Assembly (NCBI GenBank): GCA_022315425.1
Contig: JAIUPT010000046.1
Span: 124,001-188,000 of the forward strand
Direction of reading: 5' to 3'
Origin: Pseudevernia furfuracea
Taxonomy: Eukaryota; Ascomycota; Lecanoromycetes; Lecanorales; Parmeliaceae
DNA: 64,000 bases
Part shown: positions 11,966 through 22,750 of the stretch, piece by piece
Layout: the number at the start of each line of letters is the position of its first letter
Numbering within the stretch: the first letter of the stretch is position 1
Notes under the pieces: model-generated
Told to the model about the DNA's origin: nothing
Database searches by the model: none
The model's input: only the letters and a program-made list of their open reading frames with translations
Position numbers and translations under genes: made by a program

Positions 11966-12896
11966 GATTTTCCCCCCTCCGTCCAGATTGTCGTCCGCCT
12001 ATGAGGGTGGTCAACAGCCACCTCCAGCAAGAGGAATCGCTGCTAGGCCATTTGCAGTTAGTTAGCAATGGGAATCTTTGGTGGCAGACGTGGACCATCC
12101 TTCTTACACTCCACGAAACGCAGGGTGTCACATCGCGGAGAAATTGAACTTGGGCGGCAGGAGGTCTGCTGTCTTCGTGGTCACTTGGGTCGGATTGTCC
12201 GATATTGGAGATGATGTTGGCCTCGCAACAGTACTTGCCGATTTCTCAGCCAAGACCTTTTCCCTCCCCTTTTGTCTGAAACACATGTGGCTCGGGCCGT
12301 GCGTTCTCTCTCAGCAACGTCGACGGCGTTGGCGAGGAAGGATTTTCGGCGCGCGCGCGCGTTCGCAGGCTTGGATTGAGGAGGTTACATGGACGTAGTA
12401 TTCCGCCGAAGAGGCGTTCGCCGAGGTGATGTCCGCGACTTGCAAAGCCCCGCTTGATCATGAAGAAAAAGGTAAAGTAATGGTACTTTCAGGACTCGGG
12501 TAAGGTAGGTAACCTGAGCGAAAGGCATAGAACGGTCGCAAGAGGATATCCGATGTTGTAAAAAAATTCCAATGTTTAAAAAAGAGAGAGAGAAGTCGAT
12601 CGGAAATCAAGCATAGATGCAAAAAGAATAGAGCATCAAATGATCACGATGTTGGTCTCGATTTGCAAAATGCATGCTGTGTTTTGTAATTATCCTCGCC
12701 TATGAAGCTTCCCTGCCCTTGGGTATCTGACAAGATGAAAGGAAATTCGTCAAAGGGGGTATCACTTCCCAATAACCCGCTAAATCGCAGCATAAAAGAG
12801 CAGCCACCACGCCATAAGTGAAACAGTGTAGAGGTGAAGTATGTCCCGTATGCTCCACTCGCATAGACTACCACATCGTGAATAGAGGCTCTCAAG
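11966..12896. other. no supported gene
   Basis: Short ORFs only. A (CG)n run lies at about 12349-12361 and a (GA)n run near 12583. Includes the 3' flank of the LST4/FNIP gene. Confidence 0.5.
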
Positions 12897-15800
12897 TCAT
12901 GCCCCTTCCCTTCCCACATCTTTCAGCCACTTTCGCACTCCCTCTCTTAGAGTACTATCGGTGGGCAAATTCTGTCGTCCTCTGTGCGATCCCCCAATAT
13001 TCTTCTCAACACGCGATCCAGAGGATAACTCAGCGCTGACGCTTTTGGCCACTTGCTCTAGGGCACCCAAAACCATCTTCTTGCATTCGCTTCGAGGAAC
13101 CTCGGACCCAGTGGTGTCTCCACTGAGAGTATGGCGAGACGGCGATGAAGTCTGAGACACAGCGCGAGATGAATGGCCGCTTTGAGCAAGGACACGCTCG
13201 ACAGCGTCAATGAGGGTAGGGTCCATGTCCATGATGGGCTCTTCTATCATTTCTTCCTCGGAGGCATTACCGGTGGTGCTACTCTCCAGCAACGCATTGG
13301 CTTGATGGTGAGGTGATGTTGCATTCTTTCGGCGAAGACAAAGCCGAGTGACCGTGAAATTGGTAGTGTCTGCAATTAGCGTTGTGCAAATCTCCGTCCA
13401 TTCACTGGCCGCGTCGCCAACTTCACCCGTTGTGGGAGTGGTGATGGTAGGCGTTGGCTCAGTTCGCATCGATCGCTTCACGTCCTCTTTGAGAGTGTCG
13501 TAAGGGCGAACTGCTTGAAGTGCAAAATCCTGGTGGTACCTCCGCAACCAGCCAACAACATCGACAGCGGATTCCGCGCCTTTGTGTGGAGAATCGTGAA
13601 CCGAGGTTCGCCCATGCAGTGAATGACGGTCATTGAAGCTGCTGGCCGCAGTAGGGGCAGCCAGAGGCGAGCTCATGATAGATGTGAAGGAAGGAGAGTA
13701 TGCAAAATTTGGTGGCAAGTCCACATCAACCACGCCATCGTCTTGGTCAATCGAAAGCGTAAGAGGAAAGCGATCAATTCCTGGTCTCTCCGGTATGTTC
13801 CTTGAGGGCGAAGCCTTATCGACTGCCTGGCTCGTAAAGTGCAGACGCCTTGCACTAGCAGGGCTAGGAGGTGTTGCAGTGTTGCTTTGTAGCGGACGCT
13901 GAGCTTTGCCGATCATGTCCACCTCTTCCACCATCTGAGTTAGCTTACTCGTTGACTGTCGACCGCGTACCTCATTGGGCACTCCTGAGATCCCAAGACC
14001 TTCCTCAGACGAAGCCAAGAGATCACTGTCCTCGGTAGATGAAGCACGCCGACCACTCCAGAACCCACTGATCATACTGCCCCATCGACTTCCTGGCTGT
14101 GAATCGGAGCTTGCGTTGCCATGCTCATTGCTTTCGGACCGGGATAGAGTGCGCTTCAAGGACAGGGATGCAGAGGTTCCACTGCTCTCTGGCCTTGGCT
14201 CTGCTGCAGTGTGATTTCGAGAGTCTATTGAAAGATTCGAAAAGTGAGTGGCAGGAATGACGGTATGGTCGATTACAGGTTCGGGTATGACGGTCGCAGT
14301 CGTGGTCGTGCTGCTTTTCCGTGTCACTGATGCACTGGACGATATAGGTAGAGCGGCGCTCCCGATCGAACGCGCATCCGACGTTCTTCGGCTTCGATGT
14401 TGGATATTCAGACCCTCAGCCGTGACATCATCACCTGGTGCCAAATCCGAACCAGAGAAACTGACAGATCTTGCGTGGGGTGTGGCACTAACAGCGGCAC
14501 GGTTTTCCTCATTCCTTCTGTTCATTGCCCTACGTAAGGACTGCCGTCGTTGCGAGAGTACGCCTGAAGGGGGAGACTGAGAGTCTCCCACGTTTGACCA
14601 GCTTGCATCACACTGTTTCTGCCCGTCAGTGGTGAGCTTCCTGTGAATGCCAGGCAGGAAAGCAGACAGCAAGAAAACCAGTCGGCGGGCGGTCATTTTG
14701 TCCTGCGACACAATGACGGTACGATGTTGTATCGCACTCACTTCACCGTTGACGTCGTTCGAATGCTTTGCGTGTCGACGTCTGTATCGACTCGGGCCCA
14801 GGGATTCCAACCATTCGGTGTGAGATCCAAGGAAGGCAGTGAGCAAGTTGAAGAGAAAGAAATTCTGGTCTCGCCCTCCAACAGACGACCCAACCAAACG
14901 AGCTTCTTCTCTCCAGATACCCCACCTAGACTGGCCTGCAATAACTCTGCGAGTCTTCAAAACAAGAGCTATCCGGTTTCCAATTAATTCAGTGAGATTT
15001 TGAACTAATGAGCATTGTTGCAAAGCCCCAGCAGGAAGCTGCAACCTTCGCTGCGTTTGTGGCTTCAGCATATTCAATTTCGTGCCTGATCCTCGGTCAG
15101 GAGCCTTGGATTGTTCTGTGGACAGAAAGTCCAAGTACGGGAGTTCCTGCCTCACCAGCGCATCGCTGATTTTGCAACGAGCAATGATTTCCAAAGAAGA
15201 CAGGGCTCGAATCAAGACAGGCCAGTGGGCGATAACGTAATCAATGTCGCGGTTAGAGTCGAAGGCGATGCCATTGCCCGGAGCATCCTCCCGTGGCCAC
15301 GACTGAGTGTTGATCGTAGCGAAGCCCATGAGACTCGACCTTTGTGGGGAGAAGTGTTGCATAGACGGGGTAGGTGGTCGTTGCCTGTATATTGGCATTT
15401 GGAGGAGGACAGCTACGGCGTATGTCGGAGTCTTCAGCTGCTTCGCTTTGTTTCTACTCTGAGCTGCTGCATGATCGCTTTCATGACGTGGCTGACCACG
15501 GACTGATTTTACTGGCTCGTCAATTCCTTGAGTGGAGTGAACAGTTTCATTAGGGTCGACAGAGAAAAGCCGAGTGATCAGTATTGAAGAGCTGGTGGAA
15601 CGTGGAGGCTGTAGATCTGCATCTCGAGACTCGGCATCAGCCGATAGTGATTGGAGGTCTGCAGCTGTTGTTGATCGAGTCAGAGGAGTCTTCCTTTTTG
15701 GAAACGCACCAGGAAGCGGCAAATCCCTTGAAGCTGGGTTCGGGCTCTTGTCATTCTCGGCGTCCAGTGCTTTGGGCGGCCCGACATGGAGTTTCGTGCT

Positions 15801-16505
15801 GGAAATAGACGGAAACCCTGTAGCGCCAAACATGCAATCCAGTAAAGCATCCGTCTCTTCTCGACCTTCTCTCGAAATCTTGCTCTGCGTAGTCTCGCCA
15901 TCACTGGTTGCAGGCCGTACAGTATTGTTGCGTCTTCCAGCGTTGCTGAATAGGCCACCAAACTCACTCACAGGAGAGAGGGGCGATGTTGGTGACGTGA
16001 ATATAGACTGGGCTGTTTGGGAGAAGGAAGACTGCCGAGTATGGGGAGCGGTATGTGACTCTTTGACATTGTCATTGCCTCTTCCTCCCCCGGTGAAAGA
16101 GCCACCCTTTCGGTGTCCATTTTTAGACGCTTCTAGAAATGTAGCATTGCGCGCTTGGGGTATTGGTGGTGGGGGGTGGGAGTCGTAGAGGACAATTGGA
16201 TGTGATGACAGAGCATTTGCATCCTGAGCTATGATAATTCGGACGTCTCGAGGACTCTGTATATCCAAACCACCTCGGTCATCTGAGCTACTTGCTACTG
16301 CGGCGGCGATTGAAGGATCTCCTTGCCTGAGAGGGTAGGCATAGTGTTGTCCTTGGCGTAATGTCTCGGCTTCAGGGTAGAGTAGATCGTAGGTATGCGC
16401 TTCTTCAGTGACCGACTCCAGCTGACGTTGGCCTCTTGGGGTGTGTGGTGAGGGCGCAGTGGAGAAGAGCTGTCTGAGACCGGAGACGGAGGACTGCAAA
16501 AACAT
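12897..16505 (-). CDS. LST4: folliculin-interacting protein homologue (Lst4/FNIP), 1202 aa
   Basis: A single uninterrupted exon. The FNIP N-terminal (longin/DENN-type) domain is marked by DVRIIIAQDANALSSHPIVL at residues 87-106. A second conserved block around 520-600 includes LTELIGNRIALVLKTRRV and HRTVIVSQDKMTARRLVFLL. The C-terminal block around 985-1050 has VVGWLRRYHQDFALQAVRPY and WTEICTTLIADTTNFTVTRL. Between these lie long Ser/Thr-rich, probably disordered regions with many SP/TP sites. In yeast, Lst4 pairs with Lst7 (folliculin) at the vacuole as GAP for Gtr2 and so promotes TORC1 signalling on amino-acid refeeding; that role is known of the family and inferred here. The next TORC1 regulator, IML1, starts 7.7 kb beyond this gene. 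Divergently transcribed from the GFA protein. Confidence 0.85.
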   Translation of the reverse strand: MFLQSSVSGLRQLFSTAPSPHTPRGQRQLESVTEEAHTYDLLYPEAETLRQGQHYAYPLRQGDPSIAAAVASSSDDRGGLDIQSPRDVRIIIAQDANALSSHPIVLYDSHPPPPIPQARNATFLEASKNGHRKGGSFTGGGRGNDNVKESHTAPHTRQSSFSQTAQSIFTSPTSPLSPVSEFGGLFSNAGRRNNTVRPATSDGETTQSKISREGREETDALLDCMFGATGFPSISSTKLHVGPPKALDAENDKSPNPASRDLPLPGAFPKRKTPLTRSTTAADLQSLSADAESRDADLQPPRSTSSSILITRLFSVDPNETVHSTQGIDEPVKSVRGQPRHESDHAAAQSRNKAKQLKTPTYAVAVLLQMPIYRQRPPTPSMQHFSPQRSSLMGFATINTQSWPREDAPGNGIAFDSNRDIDYVIAHWPVLIRALSSLEIIARCKISDALVRQELPYLDFLSTEQSKAPDRGSGTKLNMLKPQTQRRLQLPAGALQQCSLVQNLTELIGNRIALVLKTRRVIAGQSRWGIWREEARLVGSSVGGRDQNFFLFNLLTAFLGSHTEWLESLGPSRYRRRHAKHSNDVNGEVSAIQHRTVIVSQDKMTARRLVFLLSAFLPGIHRKLTTDGQKQCDASWSNVGDSQSPPSGVLSQRRQSLRRAMNRRNEENRAAVSATPHARSVSFSGSDLAPGDDVTAEGLNIQHRSRRTSDARSIGSAALPISSSASVTRKSSTTTTATVIPEPVIDHTVIPATHFSNLSIDSRNHTAAEPRPESSGTSASLSLKRTLSRSESNEHGNASSDSQPGSRWGSMISGFWSGRRASSTEDSDLLASSEEGLGISGVPNEVRGRQSTSKLTQMVEEVDMIGKAQRPLQSNTATPPSPASARRLHFTSQAVDKASPSRNIPERPGIDRFPLTLSIDQDDGVVDVDLPPNFAYSPSFTSIMSSPLAAPTAASSFNDRHSLHGRTSVHDSPHKGAESAVDVVGWLRRYHQDFALQAVRPYDTLKEDVKRSMRTEPTPTITTPTTGEVGDAASEWTEICTTLIADTTNFTVTRLCLRRKNATSPHHQANALLESSTTGNASEEEMIEEPIMDMDPTLIDAVERVLAQSGHSSRAVSQTSSPSRHTLSGDTTGSEVPRSECKKMVLGALEQVAKSVSAELSSGSRVEKNIGGSHRGRQNLPTDSTLREGVRKWLKDVGREGA

Positions 16506-17457
16506 GATCCTTCTGTATCAATGTGTTATACCGGGTCCTTAGGAATGGTGTGACCACAGTGGCAAGCCTCGCATGCCCACAGAGGCCATGTCAAGAAGCT
16601 CGATATTATGCGCTGAGACGCGCTCTTTGCGATACATTGACTGAATACTCGAGCTCGCAGAGGTCTTTTCCAGGTTCAAAAGTAATGGATCTTGTTATGA
16701 TACCGAGGGAGAGATGGGAGTGAGCCGACAGTAAGGACAGAATGGCTGCTGAGGATGTTTTGTGATGAAGCTGCACAGAAATAAGCGGTGAAGGATTGCC
16801 CAGGATCGACTCTCGGGATTTCTGCATCCTCCGATCCTCGCCCGGCATTTAGCGTATGCATAATGGCGCCCCCGATGTGATGTGATGTAACCCTGCAACA
16901 CAATTAAATTTACGGAGTACTTATGCCTGGAATCAATGTGTACGGAAATCAATCTTCTTCTTATCGCGATTCCAATATGAATGTCGTCAATGGATTGGAA
17001 ATATGAGATATATACGGAGTACCTAGTATATTCATCGGGATGTACGGACGGCGTACGGAGTATACTCTAAGGCTGTGGAGATCTCGTGACCTCTCAAACG
17101 TCCATTTGTGTTACATCCCTTATATGTGAATATCTGAATGAACAGTGGAACGGTTTCCGACGACGTGAGAATCGCATTCAGAAGAAGATCAGCTTCATAT
17201 ACATTTCTGTTATCTACTACCGAGTAATATTCACAATGACAGTGAGCGAAGGAGCGCGATTTTTGCGCTGCCAAGCCAGGCCAACCGATCGCTCACTCCG
17301 GGTTTCTATAAAAAGTCCAGGCTGCAGCTGATGGCTTGCTCTGAGCGAGGAATCGCTCACTCCAGGCTCCAACCGTCTACTGAATCGTCCTCTTCATCAA
17401 CCTTTGCATAAAGACATATTCGTAGCAAACCTCGTGTGTGAGATACAAAAACCCGCC
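16506..17457. promoter_or_regulatory. divergent promoter region with three TACGGAGTA motifs
   Basis: A 952-bp gap between divergent genes. The motif TACGGAGTA occurs three times (about 16912, 17014 and 17055), and GATCGCTCACTCC-like 13-mers occur twice (about 17288 and 17352). A TATA-like TATAAAAAG lies at about 17307, some 150 bp before the GFA start. Confidence 0.45.
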
Positions 17458-18520
17458 ATGGCAGAACAGGTGCTTGAGACCTACCACGGCAACTGCCATT
17501 GCGGAGCTTTCAAATTCTCCGTCAAGCTCCCCGAGCTGAAACAGGTCGTGCCGTGCAATTGCAGCATCTGCACAAAGGTCTTGCCCATAATTTTTTTAAT
17601 GGCTTTTCCTGAAGCGTAGCAAAGCGTGCTGATTGGAGGCCGTTGCAGAAAGGCTACCTTTGGGCCTTTCCCTCGTCAAAGGATTTCGTCGTGGAGAAGG
17701 GCGATGGCACACTGAAGGACTATCATTTTGGAAAGAAGACCACGGCCCACAAGGTGCGGCTGAAGCATTCACGCTCCGGATTCTAGCTAATGCAATGAAG
17801 TTCTGTCCAAATTGTGGCACGGCAGTGATGGCCGAGAAAGGCAACGAAGGGCCATCTACTGGTATCAACGTAAGAAAAGAGCATCTCCACCGGACAAATA
17901 TTGGGATTTCAAAATTGACAGAGATGGCAGGTCCGCACGTTCAAAGACTTTGAGGAAGACAAGTATGAAGTGGCGGCCCCCTACAACGGCGCCGGTCTCG
18001 AGCCACAGTATACACCTCCAGACGGTCCGGAGGTATCGGATCTGAACCAAACCACCAAGCGCTACCGAGGAAGCTGCCACTGTGGCAAAGTCTCCTATGA
18101 TCTGCAGAGCAAACCGCTCGAGGAGATTGGGATCCTGTCGTGCAACTGCAGCATTTGCTCCCGGGTATGCCGTCATTCCCCCCCAACCAATCACCATCAA
18201 TACTCCGATTTTAACGACGCGAACAGAACGCCGACCTCTGGGTCTACCCCATGGAAAAAGACGTCGAGCTCCGCGGCGAAGACCATCTCACCGTCTACCG
18301 GTTCGGGCGCAAAGTCGGCGGGCACGCCTTCTGTTCGACGTGCGGGGTCCCGGTCGTGAACAAGTTGGGGCCGCCCGGAGGGAAGAATGCGGGCGAGGCT
18401 ACGAGTATAGCGGGGAGATTGCCGGTAAACGTGCGCACGATCAACGGGATCGATCTGAACGCGCTCCCGGTCAACAAAGCGGACGGGAAGAACTTGAGGG
18501 GGGACCCGTACGAAGTCTAA
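17458..18520 (+). CDS. tandem GFA/CENP-V domain protein, 273 aa, 5 exons
   Basis: Exons 17458-17577, 17649-17753, 17801-17869, 17931-18164 and 18227-18520, all joined in phase 0, sum to 274 codons. Two full GFA (glutathione-dependent formaldehyde-activating enzyme-like, CENP-V) zinc domains follow each other. Domain 1 has GNCHCGAFKFSV, CNCSICTK and FCPNCGTAV. Domain 2 has GSCHCGKVSYDL, CNCSICSR and FCSTCGVPV. Each carries the paired CHC, CNCSIC and CxxC ligands for two zinc ions. Members are linked to glutathione-adduct chemistry in bacteria, but most fungal members have no proven reaction. Probably cytosolic, with no signal peptide. The first donor (GTCTTG) is weak, yet both junctions restore conserved residues. 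Intron positions directly after CNCSICxx are the same in both repeats, which supports origin by internal duplication of an intron-containing unit. Confidence 0.88.
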
Positions 18521-19459
18521 GGCCCTCACCGCGGCAAAAGGATTGTCTGTGGCTCTCTCGTTTCCGCCCAGGTCGTTTTTACGACATGGAGTCAACAGAC
18601 CAAGAAGGAAGAAATAAATAAATAAATAGATTTTCGGACCCGATATGCCTGCCTTTCTTTTTTGCCCCGACTTGTGTGTTACATTATTGCTCCTCCAACG
18701 GACTCAAAAGTCATAACGCATCCGAAACCGTGGGCAGGTTTTTGCAAAATTATGGTATGGTCCCCATCCTTCTTCCCCCCGGAGCCTCTAGTACAATATC
18801 TGATAAAAGTAAGAGTGAAAAATCCAATCATCAAAAACTATTTCGGAAAAGGTGTGAGGGTACGAGTAGAGTTGTCAATCATCATCATCAGACACGACAC
18901 TACTACTGTAGAACAAAGACAGTTACGTTTTCGCGAACCGTTCTCACTACTCGTACTAAGTATCGAGAGACCCCCATTATTGAAACGCCCTTAAGTAATT
19001 CTCTACCTGTAAAATCTACTGCGTAAAAAGGTCCGATTTTTTTTTCCTCTCTACTCACAAGTAATAGGCAGGCCCACGAACTTACTCGTAACTTAGGTAC
19101 TGAGCAAAAACTCCGGTCTCACTACCTTTGATCACTCCTCGCGATCGATGGTCAGACATGTACCGTTTCATTGCCACATCGTAAAAATCACTACTCTAAG
19201 AGAGGATCGTCCCTTGAGAACATATGGCCATAAGGGCGCACAGATCCCAGGCCGAAATAGAAGAAACAGGGCAGGCAAAAAAGAGACAGTCGATCAAAAC
19301 ACGAGAAAAGATGGGACGGCAAGCGGACGGCCTTCAAAGTTCAATATAAATACAAGGCCGGGCTGAGAACATAAAAGAACCATCTCCCTGATCAGATAGA
19401 TGCCTAGACAGACTGCGTACCCAAAAAATACTACCATGCAAAGCCAAAACGCTCAATGT
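18521..19459. other. AT-rich intergenic region
   Basis: Starts with (AATA)n at about 18613-18628. No ORF with recognisable features. Confidence 0.5.
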
Positions 19460-20353
19460 CTACTGCAGGCCTTCCATGAACCTTTCGCAAGCTGCAGTTG
19501 TCTTCAAACTCCAAAGCTTCCCGTCGTGAATATCGTGAGGATATTTACAGAAAAGATCGGTAGACAAGCCTTGCTCTTCTTCCAAAACCCTTCTCGCCGA
19601 AGAGCCGAGAGTACTCATGAAGATATGCGCCGGACGCCACGCGCCGGAAGGTCGTCTTGTGTATCGAATGCCGCAGCGAAACGCGCCGCCCCATGCAAAA
19701 ATCCGTGACTTCGTCATCACCACTGCGAATCTGCGTGCAGCGCATCCAGAGAGGTATGCTTTGGTGTCAAAAACAGGAATACTGTTCGAAAGGATCGCAC
19801 GGTTCTTGGCCTAGAGCACGTCGAGTGCTGCATCGGGGCTGCTCGCTGGGAGGCTCATTGTCCGAGGGGAAAAAGAGAGAAGCTATCGGAGACTTGCTGC
19901 TCAAAGAGTGTTGAGCCTCCGCGGCATGGCAACTCCAACGCGCGTTCGCCTCCAGTACGTCTCGAAGCGTCCACGGTACACAGGCCATAGGACGATTTAG
20001 GACGCAGGGATCTATGACTTCCCGGTGCCGTTGGGATCAGAGATTGTGATGTGAGCGCTTGAAGTGATGGCGAAGGAGAGGCGGGGAATGAGTAGGTTTT
20101 CTGAAAGAGAATAACTGGCTGGATTGACGGGTGAGACGTTTTCAAGACGTGTACCGTGATAGCCGCGGTGGAGAGTGCCAAGGATATCGGAGGGGGGGTA
20201 TGATTCTGGGGATGTGTCGCGAGTAGGGTCGTAGGCAGAGATGTCAACATGATGGAGGATGAAGATGTAGACGTGGGTTGTGTAGCCTGTCATTTCGGCA
20301 AGATCTTTGATACTGTATATTATACGTCGATCAGCGTTGACGAGTGAGGACAT
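19460..20353 (-). pseudogene. decayed hypothetical gene in two readable blocks
   Basis: The 5' block (20353-20012) reads MSSLVNADRRIIYSIKDLAE and YTTHVYIFILHHVDISAYDP onward for 113 codons, ending NGTGKS-stop. The 3' block (about 19800-19460) reads IPVFDTKAYLSGCAARRFAV, SRIFAWGGAFRCGIRYTRRP and DLFCKYPHDIHDGKLWSLK, with a final stop at 19460. Between them the frame is lost, and a TAG interrupts the 3' block near 19810. The texture of both blocks is protein-like and they are collinear, so I read them as one gene with a frameshift/nonsense-ridden middle; two separate small genes is the alternative. Family not identified. Confidence 0.4.
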
Positions 20354-20772
20354 GAGGCGTTTATTGATGATGAACTTTTGTATGCGGTCATGGGAGCGGT
20401 TTGCGAGAGGTGAGGATATAGTGCTATTTATGAGAGAGCTCAGAATGATCGCCTAGACCCACCACATTCTGGCAGAAAGACGAGAAGGGAGGTGATAAGA
20501 TAGTCAAGGCTGAGCCAGAGTATTCAGGGACAAGATCTTCCAGCATGTTGCGCGGCCAGGGTTGTAATGTCTGGTCGGAAACGAACAGGAACGTTCCGAG
20601 CCTAAGTAGCCACGACTACACTATGACGCTCAGCGGCGGTGTTGTACCACTGTGGTATGCAACCCTCTCGTCCAAGCTGAGATCACCTAGTGTTGATTGT
20701 GGTTGGGTCGTCTGGGGGATAGAACCTAATTGAACGTGAGTGAAAAGTACAAGAAGGGGAGAATGGAGAGAT
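20354..20772. other. intergenic
   Basis: No supported feature; 3' flank of the exchanger gene. Confidence 0.5.
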
Positions 20773-22717
20773 TTACCAGGCTGCTAGAGCAATGATCATA
20801 TACAGTACCTGGAGAAGAACGCCCTCGAGCCTGTAGAATTGTCAGAAGGTCAAATCGCCGACTCTCAGCTTAAAGACTGACCAATGGGACTTTCCATCCT
20901 GGATAAGATAATTAACCAGCAAGACAGAAACGAATAGCACAGCGATCTGGAAGCCATCGAAAGCAAGGTTCATTTCTGCGTTACCCATGATCCAGCCCAA
21001 AACAACAGTGAAAGGGATGACAAGCAGAGCAATTTGCATGCTCGATCCGACCGCGACTCCAATGGCTAGGTCCATCTTATCTTTGCAAGCTACCGTCACT
21101 GCTGTTGCGTGCTCTGCTGCATTCCCCACAATGGGAAGGAGGATCAGCCCCACAAAGGTTCTCGAGACCTTGCCACCCTGGGTGATCGCATCGATGCTGT
21201 CTACCATGAACTCGGCGCAGATGGCGACAAGGGCGGTCGAAGCGGCAAGGGTGAAAATAGCCACCCAAAAGCTCAATTGAGGGAGTTCTTGCTCTTCTGG
21301 TTCTCGCATTGGCGTCTCCTGGGTGACTGACCCGCCCATAGAGGCCGAGATAGCACCCATCCTTGCAATTCCTCTAATAGAGTCCCCTTCCTCTACTTTG
21401 GTCCGCCGCTTTTCGACCTTTGTACTAGGCGCGTTGTACATTGCTGCGTGAGTCTTGAGCTGGAAAAAGAGATAGGCTGCGTAAACCAGTAGGAGTAGGA
21501 TGGCGGTGCCGCGAGAAAGCTTGGTAATGCCTGCCGATTTCACAGACTCTTGATTAGAGACAGGGTGTTAGCAAGTAGACAAACCAACCCCGAAATGAGA
21601 ACTCACGAAGCCCATCTGCCCACGCTTGAAAAGCTGCAGGAATGATCAAGCTCCCAACCGCTAGAGCTAGCAAGCTTGAAGCTGTCTGCGCGACCGTGAT
21701 GTTAAAATGCTGCTCGATACGATTGAAGCCTCCGAAGAAAAAGCACATTCCCATGACGAGGAGGAGATTCGACAACATGCTGCCGATTAGGGATTCCTGC
21801 ACTATATCCACTTCGTTCTTGACTAATGCAATGATGGACACAATTAATTCAACAGCATTGCTATTGTTCAATCAGTGACGGTTGTCGGTGACCAACTGTG
21901 TAGAATCTTACCCGAATGTTGCATTTAACAAACCCCCAATCGTCTCCCCAGTCCGTAGAGCGATCTCCTCCGTTGCGTAGCTCAGCATGGCGGCAAGAGG
22001 GATGATAGCAATAAAGTTGATCACGAAGACTCCGACCTTGGGAACGTTTGCGAAATTGACGGCTATGCCGATGGGAACGAAAATCAACAACACGTTGATC
22101 CAGGAGTTGAATAGAGTAGCCCTGAATTGCGATGCGGCCGTGAATTTCTGCGTGTCTTTTGCAAATATCCCCGACCGTGTTCGCGTCTTCTTCACTTCCT
22201 CCCCATCCTCGTCTCGCTTGGGTTGACTGACGTAGGGGAACCTTTTTGTGAACCTTCTTCTTGGCTTCCGTTCCTTCTCTTCGCACTTGGGTTCTGAAGC
22301 GACCGCCGTGGAACTCTCTGTTGTCCCAGAATCCTCACTCTTCTCGTGGTCTCGACTGAAATCTTTCACTGAGGGTGCCCCTTCGACAGGCGACTTTCCA
22401 GAAGAAGGCTGGGAAGAGGAGGGCATTGTGTCTGCATGTTTAGGCTGCAGGAGTGTTTCTAGGGTCTGTGATTTTCGCTGGAGCTCGATTGAAGAAGTGA
22501 TGTCGCTCTCCGAGCAATTTGTGAGGGGAGGTCGCAATCCATTCTCCTGGTCAGCTTGATTGGGATCCTTGACTCGTGTTCTGATCTTGCGAAAGGGGTT
22601 GTAATTTGGGTTTTCATCATCTTGCTCGGTATACCAGGCTGCTTGTTTGGCAGCTGCTCGGTATTTGTCTGCAATTCGAAGTGTCAGTACGGATCGGACA
22701 TTACCGAAATTGTCCAT
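20773..22717 (-). CDS. vacuolar-type Ca2+/H+ exchanger (CAX family), 594 aa, 4 exons
   Basis: Exons 22717-21912, 21860-21607, 21548-20882 and 20830-20773 (introns 50-58 nt) sum to 595 codons. The two CAX signature repeats are present: GNAVELIVSIIAL (formed across intron 1) and GNAAEHATAVTVA, each with the conserved GNxxE cation-binding glutamate. About eleven membrane helices can be read, starting with WINVLLIFVPIGIAVNF. A cytosolic N-terminus of about 200 residues precedes them and a Ser-rich acidic loop splits the helices, as in fungal Vcx1-like proteins. The last exon gives WLEGVLLQVLYMIIALAAW. Expected role: exchange of cytosolic Ca2+ for vacuolar protons. Start uncertain: a splice model with a mini-exon ATG at 22750 and intron 22746-22669 (ACTGAC branch, TTGCAG acceptor) is equally good and would give MHKYRAAAKQ. 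Confidence 0.9.
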
Positions 22718-22725
22718 TGAGTATG

Positions 22726-22733
22726 AGGCTCAA
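22726..22733 (+). promoter_or_regulatory. possible Crz1/CDRE-type site GAGGCTCA
   Basis: Matches the yeast calcineurin-dependent response element GNGGCKCA, just upstream of the exchanger start. CAX genes are known Crz1 targets. One 8-mer match is weak evidence, and the site would fall in an intron under the alternative start. Confidence 0.2.
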
Positions 22734-22750
22734 GAGTGGCACTTACGCAT

